A DNA stretch of 64,000 nucleotides from assembly GCA_015499995.1 (NCBI GenBank), contig JADNRV010000025.1, positions 248,001 to 312,000 of the forward strand, in the 5' to 3' direction. Source of the stretch: Flammula alnicola. Lineage: Eukaryota > Basidiomycota > Agaricomycetes > Agaricales > Strophariaceae. Shown here piece by piece: positions 36,401 through 47,830 of the stretch (positions within the stretch are counted from its first letter, which is position 1; the number at the start of each line of letters is the position of its first letter). Below the pieces are notes generated by a model that was not told the DNA's origin, made no database searches, and saw only the letters and a list, made by a program, of their open reading frames with translations. The position numbers were made by a program, and so were the translations under genes.

Positions 36401-36640
36401 GTAGTCGCCATAATCGTCGTAGCTTTCCTTTTCGATGTGCTCATACTCTCCTATGTCTGCCCCCGCCGTTCCCCTCACCCTTCTACGAGCTTTTTCTTCG
36501 GACATGTAGTGTAGTGGGAGCTCCTCTTCTCTATTAGATGATGACCAGTGGTTGGTAGGATAGGGTATTTCTTCGAATTCGAATGGAGGGTCAGGATCAG
36601 TTGTCCCGAAGTCGACCGCAACTGCAGACTGTTTTGGCAT
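33427..36640 (-). CDS. PMT2: Protein O-mannosyltransferase (PMT1/PMT2 subfamily, probably PMT2)
   Basis: An ER membrane enzyme that transfers mannose from dolichyl-phosphate-mannose to Ser/Thr of secretory proteins. It starts at 36640 (MPKQSAVAVDFGTTDPDP) with an acidic, Tyr-rich cytosolic tail. Exon 1 ends at 36296, and exon 2 from 36237 leads into the first membrane helix and the lumenal loop VVVWDEAHFGKFGS, which carries the catalytic acidic Asp-Glu pair, and DVHPPLGKMLVGL. Multiple membrane helices follow (SIGAVTSVKMIGLFVTALVG), then MIR domains (about 35090-34550: LLHSHVQTYPVGSSQQQVT, RNLHSHTVLAPVTKLNYEVS). Further helices lead to a C-terminus ending QSLFDWNFRR at 33427. The MIR sequence lacks the SSHQQQVTCYPFKDVNNWW type found in PMT4/POMT1, so PMT1/PMT2 is favoured. 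It has many exons with no frame break, and lies 180 bases from the hydrolase start on the same strand. Confidence 0.93.
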
Positions 36641-37074
36641 CAGCTGGTTTCCAAAAGGATGTGGCGACGCGTGCCTGGTCGACGGTCGAAACGACGTCGG
36701 AGGAAGTTTGTGAAAGTCAGAGACGAGGAGGTAGATATTTCGGATAGAGACTACTTTAAGGATTGCCGCGCTGTCAGTGTCACTGTGTCTGCGACTGCGG
36801 CCACATGATCATGACTGCCACGTCAAATGCGAATTCTCGGTCTGCGCTCTCAATTGACCACCATGATCCAACAGGCACAGCTTTCATTACATTTCAACGC
36901 CAACCAACTAGCATTGGGACATTATGCAATATACATGTAGAAAAAAATAACAGAAAGAAAAGGCCCTGGACTACGTATGTATGTACATGAAGAGATTTGG
37001 CGCCGACTCTGGGGGTGAAATAGCAAACCAGCGCCTTCATCTCTCAATCAAATCAGGAAAAAATAAGCCTAAAA
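36641..37074. other. Short intergenic region
   Basis: Holds the PMT promoter and the fibrillarin 3' UTR, both on the minus strand. No gene is supported. Confidence 0.4.
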
Positions 37075-38315
37075 TTATTCGGGGATTCCGTGTCGGTAAT
37101 AGGTCGCTAGAAGAATGTCAGAAAGACACAGAATCAAACGATACAGAGGATGGCATACCTGTCACCATGGCGTGGTCGCGCTCATAGGGCTCCAGCGTCA
37201 CTTGTTCGAGGGGTTTGAAATTGTGTTCTTTCAGATATTGAACCTCGGAAGCAAAGATGGTCTCAGGAGGCATCGTCGAGTCGATACAGCTGGCTTTGAT
37301 GGATATGACAACGTGGCCGCCTTCCTTGAGGAAACTTTCAGCGTTGTGGACGACGATACGAGCTTGATCCGGTTGGGCAACATCTGCGAAGATGACATCA
37401 ACCAAAGGTAGCAGCATTCGGTATTTATTCGGTAGACGGGCATCTTCGACAATGGCTAGTTTTGATGGGTCAATAACTGTTGCATCTCATTGAACAAGAA
37501 GAAAACCTACGAATGACATTTGTCCTCTTCTTGGCCATGTTAATCAAATCACGGCCAGACCGTGGCGAGAACTCTACGGCGTACACGTTACCCTCCTGTA
37601 GAAAAATAAGATGAGTCCCTCTTTCTGTATCTGAATCCTAAAACTCACAGGTCCGACGATATCAGCAACATGGCTGACACTCGTTCCACTAGCAGCGCCG
37701 AGGTACAGCACCTTGGCACCAGGTTTAATGTAAATGTGGTCCAAGCCACCCAAGACACCAGCTGCCAACTTGCTGCGGAAGGGGTTCCACACGCGGTATT
37801 CCGTCTTTGTGCCCTCGACGCCGCCTTCGATCGATATCCGCTTTTCGCCATACACAGATTCCCCGGGAACGAGATTTTTGGTGACCAGCGTGTGTTCTTT
37901 TCCTTTGGCAATGAATATGCCAGGATGAATGTGAGGCTCCAGAACGGTGTTGGCTCCTCCTCTGGCACCACCGCGTCCTCCTCCGCGTCCACGGGGTGCG
38001 CCTCGTCCGCCTGGGGCTCCGCGCCCTCCCCCGCGCCCTCCTCGAGCGCCTAGACAACAAAGGCCGAAAAATGTTAGTTTCTACAATCCAATGAAAAGTA
38101 TCAAGTTGGGACGCACCTCCACGTCCACCGCGGTCTCCTCCTCCTCGCCCGCCCCTTCCTCCTCCACGCCCTCCTCGATCACCACCGCCTCTTCCACCAA
38201 ATCCTCCTCGTCCACCAAATCCACCACGTCCACCGGAAGCACCTTTCAGACACCAAACATAAGTATTCATTAGTTATTCATTTATACGTCTAGCAGTGGG
38301 CTCACCAAATGCCAT
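37075..38315 (-). CDS. NOP1: Fibrillarin, rRNA 2'-O-methyltransferase
   Basis: The methyltransferase of box C/D snoRNPs in the nucleolus. It starts at 38315 (MAF) and an intron follows within the fourth codon. The N-terminus is a Gly/Arg-rich domain ([11 protein letters not shown] repeats, about 38250-37960). The methyltransferase domain runs [40 protein letters not shown], AdoMet loop [90 protein letters not shown], and ends YYRHGIPE at 37075 after a last intron. All exons join in frame. The length is close to that of yeast Nop1. Confidence 0.96.
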
Positions 38316-39570
38316 TATATGTACGGGTGATGCGTTTTTTAGTTGCGTTGGTTGTGGGTGCCGACTTCTTGGAAACAATTTTTCTGGGTTGCCTGATTTG
38401 GGTGGATCATGATGCAAACAAGAGCAAGCATCAAAGTGAGTTACATCTTATCTTATCTCTTCACTTTTTGCTGCGCTCTGGCTCTTCCACTCCTTACATT
38501 CACTTTGCATATCTGACCAGGGCGTGCATTTCTTCCAAGACCTCGCTCGCCGAATTTCTCCCAATTCGTCAATATTGCATGGCTTTACCTCCAACCCTAC
38601 GGCGTTGCGTATCTTTTGCCATTTTTACGTATACGTAAGTAACATGACTCAAGGACTCTTTCCACTGGAATAGTGGCGAGAAACTCTGTCCTTCCCAGTC
38701 ATTTACGCTTTACAACGATTTTACGCTGGGAACACTCTATCGATTTTGCACTACATCTTTTCTTCTAGATGGCCTCCTAGGTTGGTCCGAAGACTTTCTA
38801 GTCTAAAGCTTGTGTTTCTGGGTGGTGGATCGTCATCCATTCAGCTGGCAGGGTCTGGAAAGAGTACTTATGAGACAGAGTTCTATCCGACGAAATATCG
38901 ATCGAATACCTCTTTTCCAGAGTCTTGATTCGTTGACAGACCGAGGAACCTTCGATTTACTGTATCAGTGTGTTTCTGTCGAAAAGGCTTGCAAATTGGT
39001 AGCACTCGTGCTCTCTCTGGCAGACAGCGACGTATCTATTCATGCCTCGACTTCTTTGTGTTAAGTACATCTATGTCTCAGTTGCGTTGCATATCCATAC
39101 TCTTCGCTCTCGATCAGGCTGCATTTTAGGTCCCTTCAACACTATAAATTATTTAAGGCGCGTAATATGTTTTCCCGTGTCAATTCCGTGGCAAAGCTTC
39201 AGTCTATCTGATAATGATTCTCAGATATAGCGTCATTGTACATACATGTCCGAAAGGACACAAATCTTTCCACGCAAATAACAAATCTCTAAAACCTGCC
39301 CCATGCTGCCTCCATTCCGCCGTAAAGTTTAAGGAAGCCACGGAATACTCGGAACGGAACTCTTTTACATAAGAACAGAGCTTGTGCCTGCTTGTTACTT
39401 ACTCATCTTCGCAGAGAGACCCCGGCGTCCACCTGCATGCACTCGGCTGCTACGACAAGAACACCGGCATAGAAATTCTTAATATCTGCCCATAGTTCCC
39501 CATATAAACCTCGCGGTGAGACCGCCACTAGCCGTAGGAGCCCCTTCCTTCCTCCCCTCACCTTTCCCCA
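38316..39570. other. Divergent intergenic region
   Basis: Lies between the fibrillarin and MFS gene starts. ORFs of 60-110 codons are present but none has recognisable features. A TATA-like catataaa at about 39501 lies 70 bases before the transporter start. Confidence 0.4.
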
Positions 39571-41731
39571 ATGGCTGCTCATGACCGGGACACACAGGAT
39601 GACTCCCAGGAATATGCCGACATCATAGTGGAAACCGTAGGACCCTCAGACGACAGTTCCAACACGAAAGAAAAATACGAGGTTCAACCACCTCAAGAAG
39701 TGGATGAAAAGGCTGGAACATACGCAGCGGACGAGGACGCCTTTCCGATGGCGGTCTAAGGGCGTGGCTGATTGTGTGTGGAGTAATCATTCGTCATTTC
39801 AAACTTTGCATTCGTCTCATTCACATGTTACTTGCTGATTCAATCAGGCAATATGCAACACTTTTTCAACGTGAGTGTCCTCGCGCAGAATCGCGCAGGC
39901 CTACCTTTGCAGACCTTTGCATCTAGCAATTCCCATCGTCATGTACCGATGAGCATGGTAATCCCACGACTCTCACACTTTCAATTTGGCTTTTCTTTCT
40001 TGCGTGCTATAATCATCTGACTTTTTTCGCCTGATTTTTATCAGATTCGGCTATGTGAATTCATGGGGGGTAAGCTAAATATACATTCTGTTATGCGATC
40101 TGAAGCTAATCAAGAAAATAGATTTTTCAGAACTATTATCAAGAGACGGTCCTCAGAACTCGTCGCCTTCAAGCATGTGCGTACTTTATAAGTTCTCACA
40201 TCCCAAAACGCCTAAATTTTATACTTGTGGGCTGTAGCGCGTGGATCGGGTCTATCCAGGCGCGTCTTTGTTCTTGTCTTCATACGTATTCCAGAAGTTA
40301 GACTAATCATCCTAAATTCCCTCAGTACTCGCTCGTTTTCTTACCGGGCTTGTAGTGGGGCGTTTCTTTGACTTGGGATATTTCCGTTCCATATTCCTCA
40401 CATCGAGTGCTGTTCTTGTTGGTGCGACATTTCTGATCGCCCAGTGCACCAATATTGGCATTTCCTGTTATGTCAGGCATTCTGGTGGGGTGAGTAGCCT
40501 TGTCCTCAGACGGTGAAAAGCAGCCGTTAATATCGGCTACGATCATAGCTGGGTTGTGGAGGCATTTTCGGACCCACTACTGCCGTTATTGCTCATTGGT
40601 TCAAGAAAAGGCGCGGGCTCGCCATGGGAATTGTGGCCATGGGCTCATCCCTTGGAGGAACCATCCTCCCAATAGCAGGCAAAAATTTGATACCACTGGT
40701 CGGGTAAGTCTGAGCCTCTGTTTCGCCGTGACTCCTTCAACAAGTCAATTCGAACTCAGATTCCAATGGACAATGCGAATATTCGGATTCATTCTCTTTA
40801 CGACACTTGGGTTGTCGAATCTGGTAAGCCTCGAACTGGATCAAAGTTTCCTTCAGTTATTGACCATTTACTTTAGTTGCTGAAACGCCGTCTACCCCCG
40901 CGGCGGGTAGCAGGCGGATTGCTCAACTTACGCGCCTTCAAATCGGCAGCTTACTCGGTTTATTGCGCTTCGTCTTTCGTCATATTTCTTGGTATCTACA
41001 CCGGTAAATTATTTCCTTCCTTCTTGCTTTACCTTCACGCTGAATATGTCTAGTTCTGACCTATATTGGCGTTAGCGCGACTGATCTTGGATATCATCCG
41101 AATTTTCATTTTACTTCGTGGCGATATCCAATGCGAGCTCTCTGTTCGGGCGATATGCTGCTGGACATGTGTCTGACAAAGTTGGTAAGACACCACGCTT
41201 GTGCACATGGGTGGGAAAGCTCACTTGGACATGTGTAGGTGCCATGAACGTCATGATTCCGTTCACGGCATGGACCGGGATTCTTACCTATGCTTGGCCG
41301 TTCGCGCAATCAAAATCATCGCTCATTGCGATAACCGTTATTTATGGGTAAGCTCTACACAAAGTACAGGCCCTTCTTGCGGCGTCCTAATTCTTGACAC
41401 GCCAGATTTGGTTCTGGCGCATACGTTTCTCTCCTATCAAATCCCATAATGGAAATGGGTGATACGGGGACGTCGGGAGAAGATCAGGGATGTTCATGAG
41501 CATTCTCGCAATAGGCGCCCTAGCAGGACCGCCTATCTCAGGTGCCATCAACACAGCGACGGGAAATTTCAAGGCCGTCGGATATTATGCAGGTTAGTTA
41601 ACATCGCAAACATATATCTGCAGGATAGAATTCGAACTCATGGTCCTCCAGGAACGGCGGTCCTCGTAGGCGTTGGACTGATCTGCGTTTCTAGACATCT
41701 CATCCTTCGTCGGGTGTTTGGTAAAGCATGA
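39571..41731 (+). CDS. MFS transporter of the monocarboxylate-transporter-like family, frameshifted
   Basis: A plasma-membrane permease of the fungal MCT/Mch type (12 membrane helices). The acidic N-terminus MAAHDRDTQDDSQEYADIIV leads to the family signature F-P-D-G-G-L-R-A-W-L. Further segments are CNTFSTFGYVNSWG, SIAWIGSIQ, GIFGPTTAVIAHWFKKRRGL, AMGIVAMGSSLGGTILPIAG, FQWTMRIFGFILFTTLGLSN, SNASSLFGRYAAGHVSDKVG and AMNVMIPFTAWTGILTYAWP. It ends at 41731 (RHLILRRVFGKA). Exon borders are clear, but single missing bases break the frame near 39745, 40155, 40352, 40452, 41109 and 41467, always beside a short run of identical bases. Either this copy is decaying or this part of the contig has deletion errors. 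One intron (40260-40325) would be GC-AG. Confidence 0.75.
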
Positions 41732-42277
41732 GTCTCAATCACCCGAGCATCAAGCTATAGATTTGCATGTAAATATATGAACTGCTTATTCTACACCCGG
41801 GATAATCTGTACAGATCAGAGAAGTCAGAACACAGTTAGTGTGCAAGACCACTATGAGTGTGAGATAGTGGTCGTGACGATACTATTATAAGAATGGAAA
41901 AATGTCTTCCGGTCCCTGAGGATATATAAAAGAAAGTGCGAAATGAGGGCGGTAGTGTGCGAAGAAGGCTAGCCAATGCAGAGATCTGAAACGTCTACTG
42001 TTTCCTGCGTAACTTGACTGCGAAGTCTGCGATAGTAATATCTTTTACCCATCGAATATATTTCGGGATCCGATTTGGTCGCAGAGAGGCTGGTAAAAAT
42101 GAAAATAGCCTCTGAGAGAGTTCATTGGTTGCAGTTACAGAGCATTGCTCCTTGAAGAAGAAGAATGATATCAGAAGGTGATTGGATAGCATACCGCGAA
42201 AGTCACCTTTGCAACATCTTCATTTGACTTTGGGGCCAGCGTTACGATCCCTAAATCAGATGATATAAATACCAGAT
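41732..42277. other. Convergent 3' spacer with a small hairpin
   Basis: Lies between two convergent genes. A perfect 8-bp inverted repeat (GACCACTA ... TAGTGGTC, 11-nt loop) at 41847-41873 lies about 115 bases after the transporter stop and may be a 3' UTR structure. No gene is supported. Confidence 0.35.
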
Positions 42278-43888
42278 TCAAGAATACATCGAGATCGAAT
42301 TGAACTCGCCGTCCTGTTCAATGATCTTATACAGTTCGAAGACCTTTGTGACGAGGTTGTTGACATCTTCCACTGTACAGCGTCCCTAAAAGTGAGGTCG
42401 CAACATAGATAATCACAAGATTTAGAAATGACCCACTCCTTCAACGAGAGAACACCAAATTGAGTCGTCGACGAGCGCCACCTCGGCATCCGGATACTAA
42501 ACGAAATGAGTGAGTCGAAAATAAAGCCCAAGACAGGACATAAAAGCTCACCCGGTCGAGAAGGACTTGACTAATGATGAAATTGGGTTGGAAGGGTTGC
42601 TGTATTATTGATTGTCAGCATTACTATTGCGGCGAGCTCGAGCTCGGCTCAAGGAAGAAAGATTCTCACCTGCATCTTGGGGTTGGCTGCACGCCTCGCG
42701 TCTCGTTCTGAGAGTCGCAATCGAAGTCGGATTCTCAGAGAATCAAACCAGCGTTGAGGGGTGGATGGTCTGACCAGAGTGAAGCACCGATTGACTGGCA
42801 TTTGATGACGGGGCATCGTGTCCCACCACGAACGCCCGCTGAGAGATATCCTGAGGCCACGAACAAATATGCACTGGATCTCCTGAGACTCGTCAAGCGA
42901 GACCCTCGAGTAGGTATGAATTCCAAAGAAATCAGTAGTCGCCGTCCCTTCATCAATCCACCGTGTATTCCGGGAGTATCTGAGCTTCATCTTCGGTGGA
43001 GAGGTTCCGGGATAAGGAAAAGAGGCGTTCGCCCAATCTCTGGTCTTATCGCACCCAGTCACAATCATCAGAGAACCGTTGGTATATCTGATACTTGAAT
43101 ATCCATTGATGGCTTGGTACCAATGTGGAGCATTGTGCTTCACATATCCATGGAGACGATCTGTGACGAGTAAATCCTCTCGGCTAGCACCTTTAGGCAG
43201 AACAAGTATCCCCCCTTCTTTTTCCTCTGACGAGAATGAAACATCTCTAAAGCATAATACCAACATAATACAATAGGTCAGCGCATAATTATTTGATAAT
43301 TGGATGGTCTCACAGCAGAGTCTCAGAATGCCTGGCCACTTTAATGCCTGGACTAGTAATCACAGTCCCTGGTTTGTGGTAACCTGGGATAAACCGTAGC
43401 TCGGATGAGTTCGGGGGTGGTTGAAATGGCACAAATTCACGAGGTGTATGGCCAGCATGGATAGGATCATCAGGAGGAAGGAAAATGTTGAAGGCGAAGT
43501 AAAACATTCCGTATCTATCCAACACACCAACATCACCGATGTTGACGCCTCTCTGGAGAAACACCTTTCGCGCGGCCGTGTTCCCAGGTGGGACCCATAC
43601 AGGAATTCCATGGCCTTGGAACAATAAAGCTCGAGTATAAGCTTCCATGGGTATTTCGCCGTCTCCAATCTTCACAGTGACAAGCTCAGGAAATCCATAC
43701 ACCTTATACGGAGGCATATTGACGTGACCCCCTCGTTTGCGTTTCGTAGGGAGTGATTTGTCGAGAGGGGAATGTGCGGAATCTTCGCCATCTGCCAGAT
43801 GATGAAGTTGCGATGAAATTTTACTCTCACTCGCCTGAAAAAATCAGATTCAGCTGAAGAATACTCTAGAGACTGAGTACCTTACCAT
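42278..43888 (-). CDS. Uncharacterised basidiomycete protein, paralogue of the gene at 1-3810
   Basis: No named function. The complete model starts at 43888, where the ATG is followed at once by an intron. The next exon (from about 43845) gives ASESKISSQLHHLADGEDSA, a basic KSLPTKRKRGGH that could be a nuclear signal, then MPPYKVYGFPELVTVKIGDG, YTRALLFQGHGIPVWVPPGN, RGVNIGDVGVLDRYGMFYFA. The second large exon has GGILVLPKGASREDLLVTDR, NAPHWYQAINGYSSIRYTNG, SLMIVTGCDKTRDWANASF and FVRGLRISLSGRSWWDTMPR. Three short exons (QPFQPNFIISQVLLDR, YPDAEVALVDDSIWCSLVEG, GRCTVEDVNNLVTKVFELYK) end at 42278. The arrangement of GDxGxLDxxGxFxxxFNIF, then (I/V)LPxG, then NGSLxxVxG is shared with the first gene. 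A later Met at 43717 is an alternative start. Confidence 0.75.
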
Positions 43889-44186
43889 AATCCGTATAGC
43901 TTTGTCGTTTGTGATGGAAAGAATGAAGCACACGGAGTGGCACTCATTGAGTGCCAGTGCGCCACTGTGACTCAATGTAAACAATAAATTACATAATGAT
44001 TCGAATCGGGAATTGGCTTGGCGTCGCTGACTCTCAAGCTTTGCCGCAGCTGACTCAGCTACTCATGCATAGCCCTCAAAACACTGACCGTCACAGAACT
44101 CTTTCCCCTTGCTACTTCAGCGCCAGCAGCAGGCTGCATTGTATCAACGCCTAGAGGCTGGAGTTGACCTTATATTATATCCCACA

Positions 44187-45551
44187 ATGAGCGTTCAGGC
44201 TCCGAACCTCGAAGAAGCTGCCAATGTTGCCGCGGAATTCATTTACAGTGAGTTCGCGTGTCCAAGTTTGTTTTTAGCAACGAAAGACTGACTGTAGTGT
44301 AGGTATCGACAACCTACCAAACGAAGTCTCTCATTTGTTGCAGGAAATAAAGTATCGGGAGGCCAGAACACAAGGTACGCACAGACCTTTCCTTTGCTCG
44401 TCGTCGACTGATGGAATTCTGTTTAGAACTTCAGCAAGAAATCGACAGAGACTCGGCCAAGTACATTCGACATTCACGTCGCGCTTCGTCTGCTTCTGTG
44501 ACTCCTCCTTCACCATCTTCTCGTGCACCCTCCCCTAAAATCCTCCCTATTCCAGCTAAAATATCCGCTTCGTTCGCTGAAATCCAGGAGCTGGCAACCC
44601 AGAAATGTGTCCTCGCAGAACGGCTTATCGAACTTGTATCTAGAACCCGCATTAAGCTCGACATCGACATAGCGAAAGTTAGGACACTCCAAGGAGACCC
44701 ACCGGAACTTATTGCTGCGGCAGCGGGGAAACCCTTGGCGGCCCTTCCGACTCTCCTTGCGGAGAACTTTGGTACCCGACGCGGGAGCCCAAATCCTGCC
44801 TTGGCGATCAGTGAAAGTCTTCGCAATGCGTTGTCCATGCCATCAGGCGACTCTAGGTCGTCTATTTCTGCTGCTTCTCCTTCCGCAACACCATCCACGC
44901 CGACCGCCCATGCGACAAAGAGTAAGCCCTTCCACAAGCTCCGTCTATTCTACCTACTAGTCACTCAATGTCTCCTTATTGTTTATCTAGAACGACGCTT
45001 AACGCAGACTACCTCCATCAAAATCTCTCCGGCCACGACGCCAACGAAGCACCGCTCTGCATCTCCAGCAGCAGCACCTGCGACATCTCATACCCAGCAG
45101 AAGTCGCGCCTCTCGCGGCAGGTGCATCTGCCTGTGGAAGACAATGATATGGATGCTGAAGGTGATGAGGAGGGCGACGTCGAAGAGGAAAACGAGGACG
45201 AGACCCCGTACTGCTTCTGCCAGAAACCGAGCTACGGAGACGTCAGTATTCATCCACATTCTTACCTGACTCGAATGACTTACATCGCCCTCTTTCTATA
45301 GATGATTGCGTGTGATAATGAGGGAGGATGTCCTTACGAATGGGTACGTCGTTCGTTCTTTATTGCGCATTTCTTCGACTTAGCATTGAACTTTGCTTGT
45401 CTTTTACTTGCAGTTCCATCTCGCATGTGTCGGTCTGAAACAACCAACCCCCGAAAAATGGTACTGCTCGGTGTGTATAAAGAACCTGAACAAGGGTCTC
45501 GCGGCTCCTCAACCCACGCCGACCACCACCAGAAAAGGAAGAAAGAAGTAG
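44187..45551 (+). CDS. ING-family PHD-finger protein (histone acetylation complex subunit)
   Basis: A chromatin reader of H3K4me3 in histone acetyltransferase or deacetylase complexes (Yng1, Yng2, Pho23 group in yeast). About 350 residues in six exons from MSVQAPNLEEAANVAAEFIY. The ING N-terminal helical domain is seen as SIDNLPNEVSHLLQEIKYRE, ELQQEIDRDSAKYIRH and IQELATQKCVLAERLIELVS. A long Ser/Pro/Ala-rich linker and an acidic stretch (EDNDMDAEGDEEGD) follow. The PHD finger (YCFCQKPSYGDMIACDNEGG, CPYEWFHLACVGLKQ, EKWYCSVC) has the full C4-H-C3 ligand set, with the Tyr and Trp of the methyl-lysine cage. A basic tail (TRKGRKK) follows, as in ING proteins that bind phosphoinositides. No frame breaks are seen. 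Which ING subtype it is cannot be decided by eye. Confidence 0.93.
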
Positions 45552-46155
45552 ACGGCGGCAAGAACGCGAACGTTGTTGCCTGTACGACTACAATACCCAC
45601 CACTCTTATGCATATGATTTCGGTATTTCCAACATTATTCCCTTGTTATTTGCTTGCTTTATGTATTTTAGGAACTTAGTGGAATGGATAATTGCTTTAT
45701 CTATATTTTGATTCGTGCTGCAGACCAGTTTGCCTCTGATATGCACCACAATGTAGGTTGTGGCTGAAATACGTCTTAGACCGTTAATATTTTAATATTT
45801 AGTGTTGTAGGCTGTGTTGGTTTTCAGGATGCGCTGTAGGTTGATTTCTCATATCAGAATCTCTTGCGAAACTGACCCATCACGTTCTTTCTTCTTAGGA
45901 TTCCCACTCTTGCTGTGTTGGGTCTCTTGATCTCGACTATAAGCTTTAAGACTTGGGTTGATATCAAAGAATCTTCCAGATGACCTGTTCAACGTCAAGG
46001 CCTTCAAAATTCAAATCAAGCCTATTCTCGATTTGCTGTCTTTCGCTCATGGGCAACCTCCTTAAGGTGTGCATCAGTAATGTTTCCGCTTCTTGACAGA
46101 GAAAAGAGTGCGAAGTCGCGTTGCGGCTATGTATTGTGGAATATTTTCTGGTTCT
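45552..46155. other. Intergenic region after the PHD gene
   Basis: Contains the PHD gene 3' UTR and AT-rich sequence; nothing else is recognised. Upstream parts of the decayed transporter might have lain here but are no longer readable. Confidence 0.35.
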
Positions 46156-46620
46156 TCTATTTCATCAGCGTTTCGAACGCAAGCTCATTCTCAGGTCGGC
46201 TTCCAACGGGCATTCTGGCTGATAAATTCTGTGTCTTCTCTGTATTTTTTGTGGATAACACTTTTGGAAAAGAAATAACTGGCTTGTTCAGGTGCTATCA
46301 CTGTACTACGTAGCATTTTGCGGCCGTCTATGCCCGCCAACCCCAGATCCCGGACCCATCGTTGATTGTTCAATCTTTTACAATCTTTCGCAATCAGCTT
46401 CGTTCGTCTCATTGACCTTCGACGCTGTATTTAACATTCCGGGGTTCAGTCTCGTCGGAGAGATGGAGGACTTTGGTCGACACCTCGGGACCATCATGAC
46501 CTTTAATTCGGGTGGTAACCTTTGGGAACCGCCGATAACAGGCGCAATCAGTTGTGCTGCGGAGAATTTCGAGACCGTCAATTTTTACACGGGTATGGGT
46601 CAGCGTTTCCCGGAATGGGC
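46156..46620 (+). pseudogene. Relic of a second MCT-like MFS transporter
   Basis: Two translated pieces match the transporter at 39571-41731 in order and strand. FYFISVSNASSFSGRLPTGI (46156 onwards) corresponds to its FYFVAISNASSLFGRYAAGH. VGEMEDFGRHLGTIMTF ... PPITGAI ... FETVNFYTG (about 46455-46595) corresponds to its MGDTGDVGRRSGMFMSI ... PPISGAI ... FKAVGYYAG. The first half of the protein is missing, the pieces are in different frames, and the DNA is clearly diverged. This is an old, truncated copy or a related family member. Confidence 0.6.
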
Positions 46621-46734
46621 AGCGCACATCACTCGGGCGCATATTGACGAGATTATCTTCTGTTAAAATTAGGCAGCGCCATTCCTAATCTCGATCATGT
46701 TGATGGTTATAACTAAGCGTCGAGTTCTCGGTCA

Positions 46735-47830
46735 ATCGTTGGGGAAATTTTGATGTGATTCTTTGCTGTCTTCATGCTCAAGCACTAGTGTTGTCGTCGA
46801 GGCGAGTTGACCTCGAGTTGGAACTCGACTCGCCTCGAAATCAGGGCAACTCGTATCAACTCGTTGGCAACGAGTTGCCTCGAGGTACCTCGACGAGTTG
46901 ACACGAGGTGGCATCAGAGCTCTCACGTGATGCGGCCGCGCACCGGACCTGAGTGCGTCTCGACGGTCTCGTTGCGTTCAAGCCATTGCGCCTTCCACTT
47001 GTTGCACACGATTCGTACCCGCTAATGTACATTATGTTATTGAATACATTTCTTGATATTTTAAAACTACGACGTATTCACCGTCACGAACCATCCCACA
47101 AACATCGCTTTGTCAAGAAACTGCTGCACAGCTACCTGCCAGAAAGAGTCAAGAACTTGCAGAAGATAAAGCCATTGTCAAGCGCGAATTGGCTAGGTAC
47201 GAGGTGGCGAGTATTGTTCCCTCATCAAGTCTTGAGGTTCTTCAAGTCCTCAAGTTCTCGGAGTACGTACCATTCCCAGAAATTTTCATTTGTCAAAGAT
47301 CTAACTTAATTGAATTGCAAACACGATCGACCGTTGACTGAGTCGACTCATGGAATTTGCTGACGAGCTTATGGCCCCTGGAAATTTTGAATAACGCAAT
47401 TAATTGATTCAGAATATGCATTCAGAATCCTAACCTGCTAATCTGCTCTCTCTGTCGTTGCATTTATCTAGTCTACATTGCTTTAATTCACAGTAGCCTA
47501 CAGTAGCATCCTAATCTACGGTCGCCTGCAGTGAGATCAAAACTCGGTTATCTCTGCCATCTTATTGGATGGAAACGAGATCACGGCAATTACCGACCTC
47601 GCGAGTTGGCTCGAGGCACAACTCGACATAACTCGAAATTTCGAGTTGATTCGAGTTGTCCACCTCGCCTCGCCTCGCCTCGCCTCGGCGACAACACTAT
47701 CAAGCACGTTCTGCTATCGTGGTGCCTCCTGCACAGAAGATGTGATAGTCGACTCACTTTCCACGCCTGCACGGACTGTACGGAATCAACGTGGGTTACA
47801 TCGGTGACGAAAATTTTCCCCATAACAGAG
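46735..47830. mobile_element. Putative non-autonomous DNA transposon with long inverted ends
   Basis: The two ends of this about 1.1-kb segment are imperfect inverted repeats. Left: GTTGGGGAAATTTTGATGTG (46737), then AGCACTAGTGTTGTCGTCGA and GGCGAG (about 46783-46805). Right, read on the minus strand: GTTATGGGGAAAATTTTCGT (from about 47826), then GTGCTTGATAGTGTTGTCGC and CGAGGCGAG (about 47713-47680). Both inner ends carry many copies of CGAGTTG/CAACTCG, including a palindrome CAACTCGTTGgCAACGAGTTG at 46857-46877 (one central base) and an 18-bp perfect palindrome AACTCGAAATTTCGAGTT near 47629. No transposase is encoded. Exact ends and target-site duplication could not be fixed. Confidence 0.6.
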
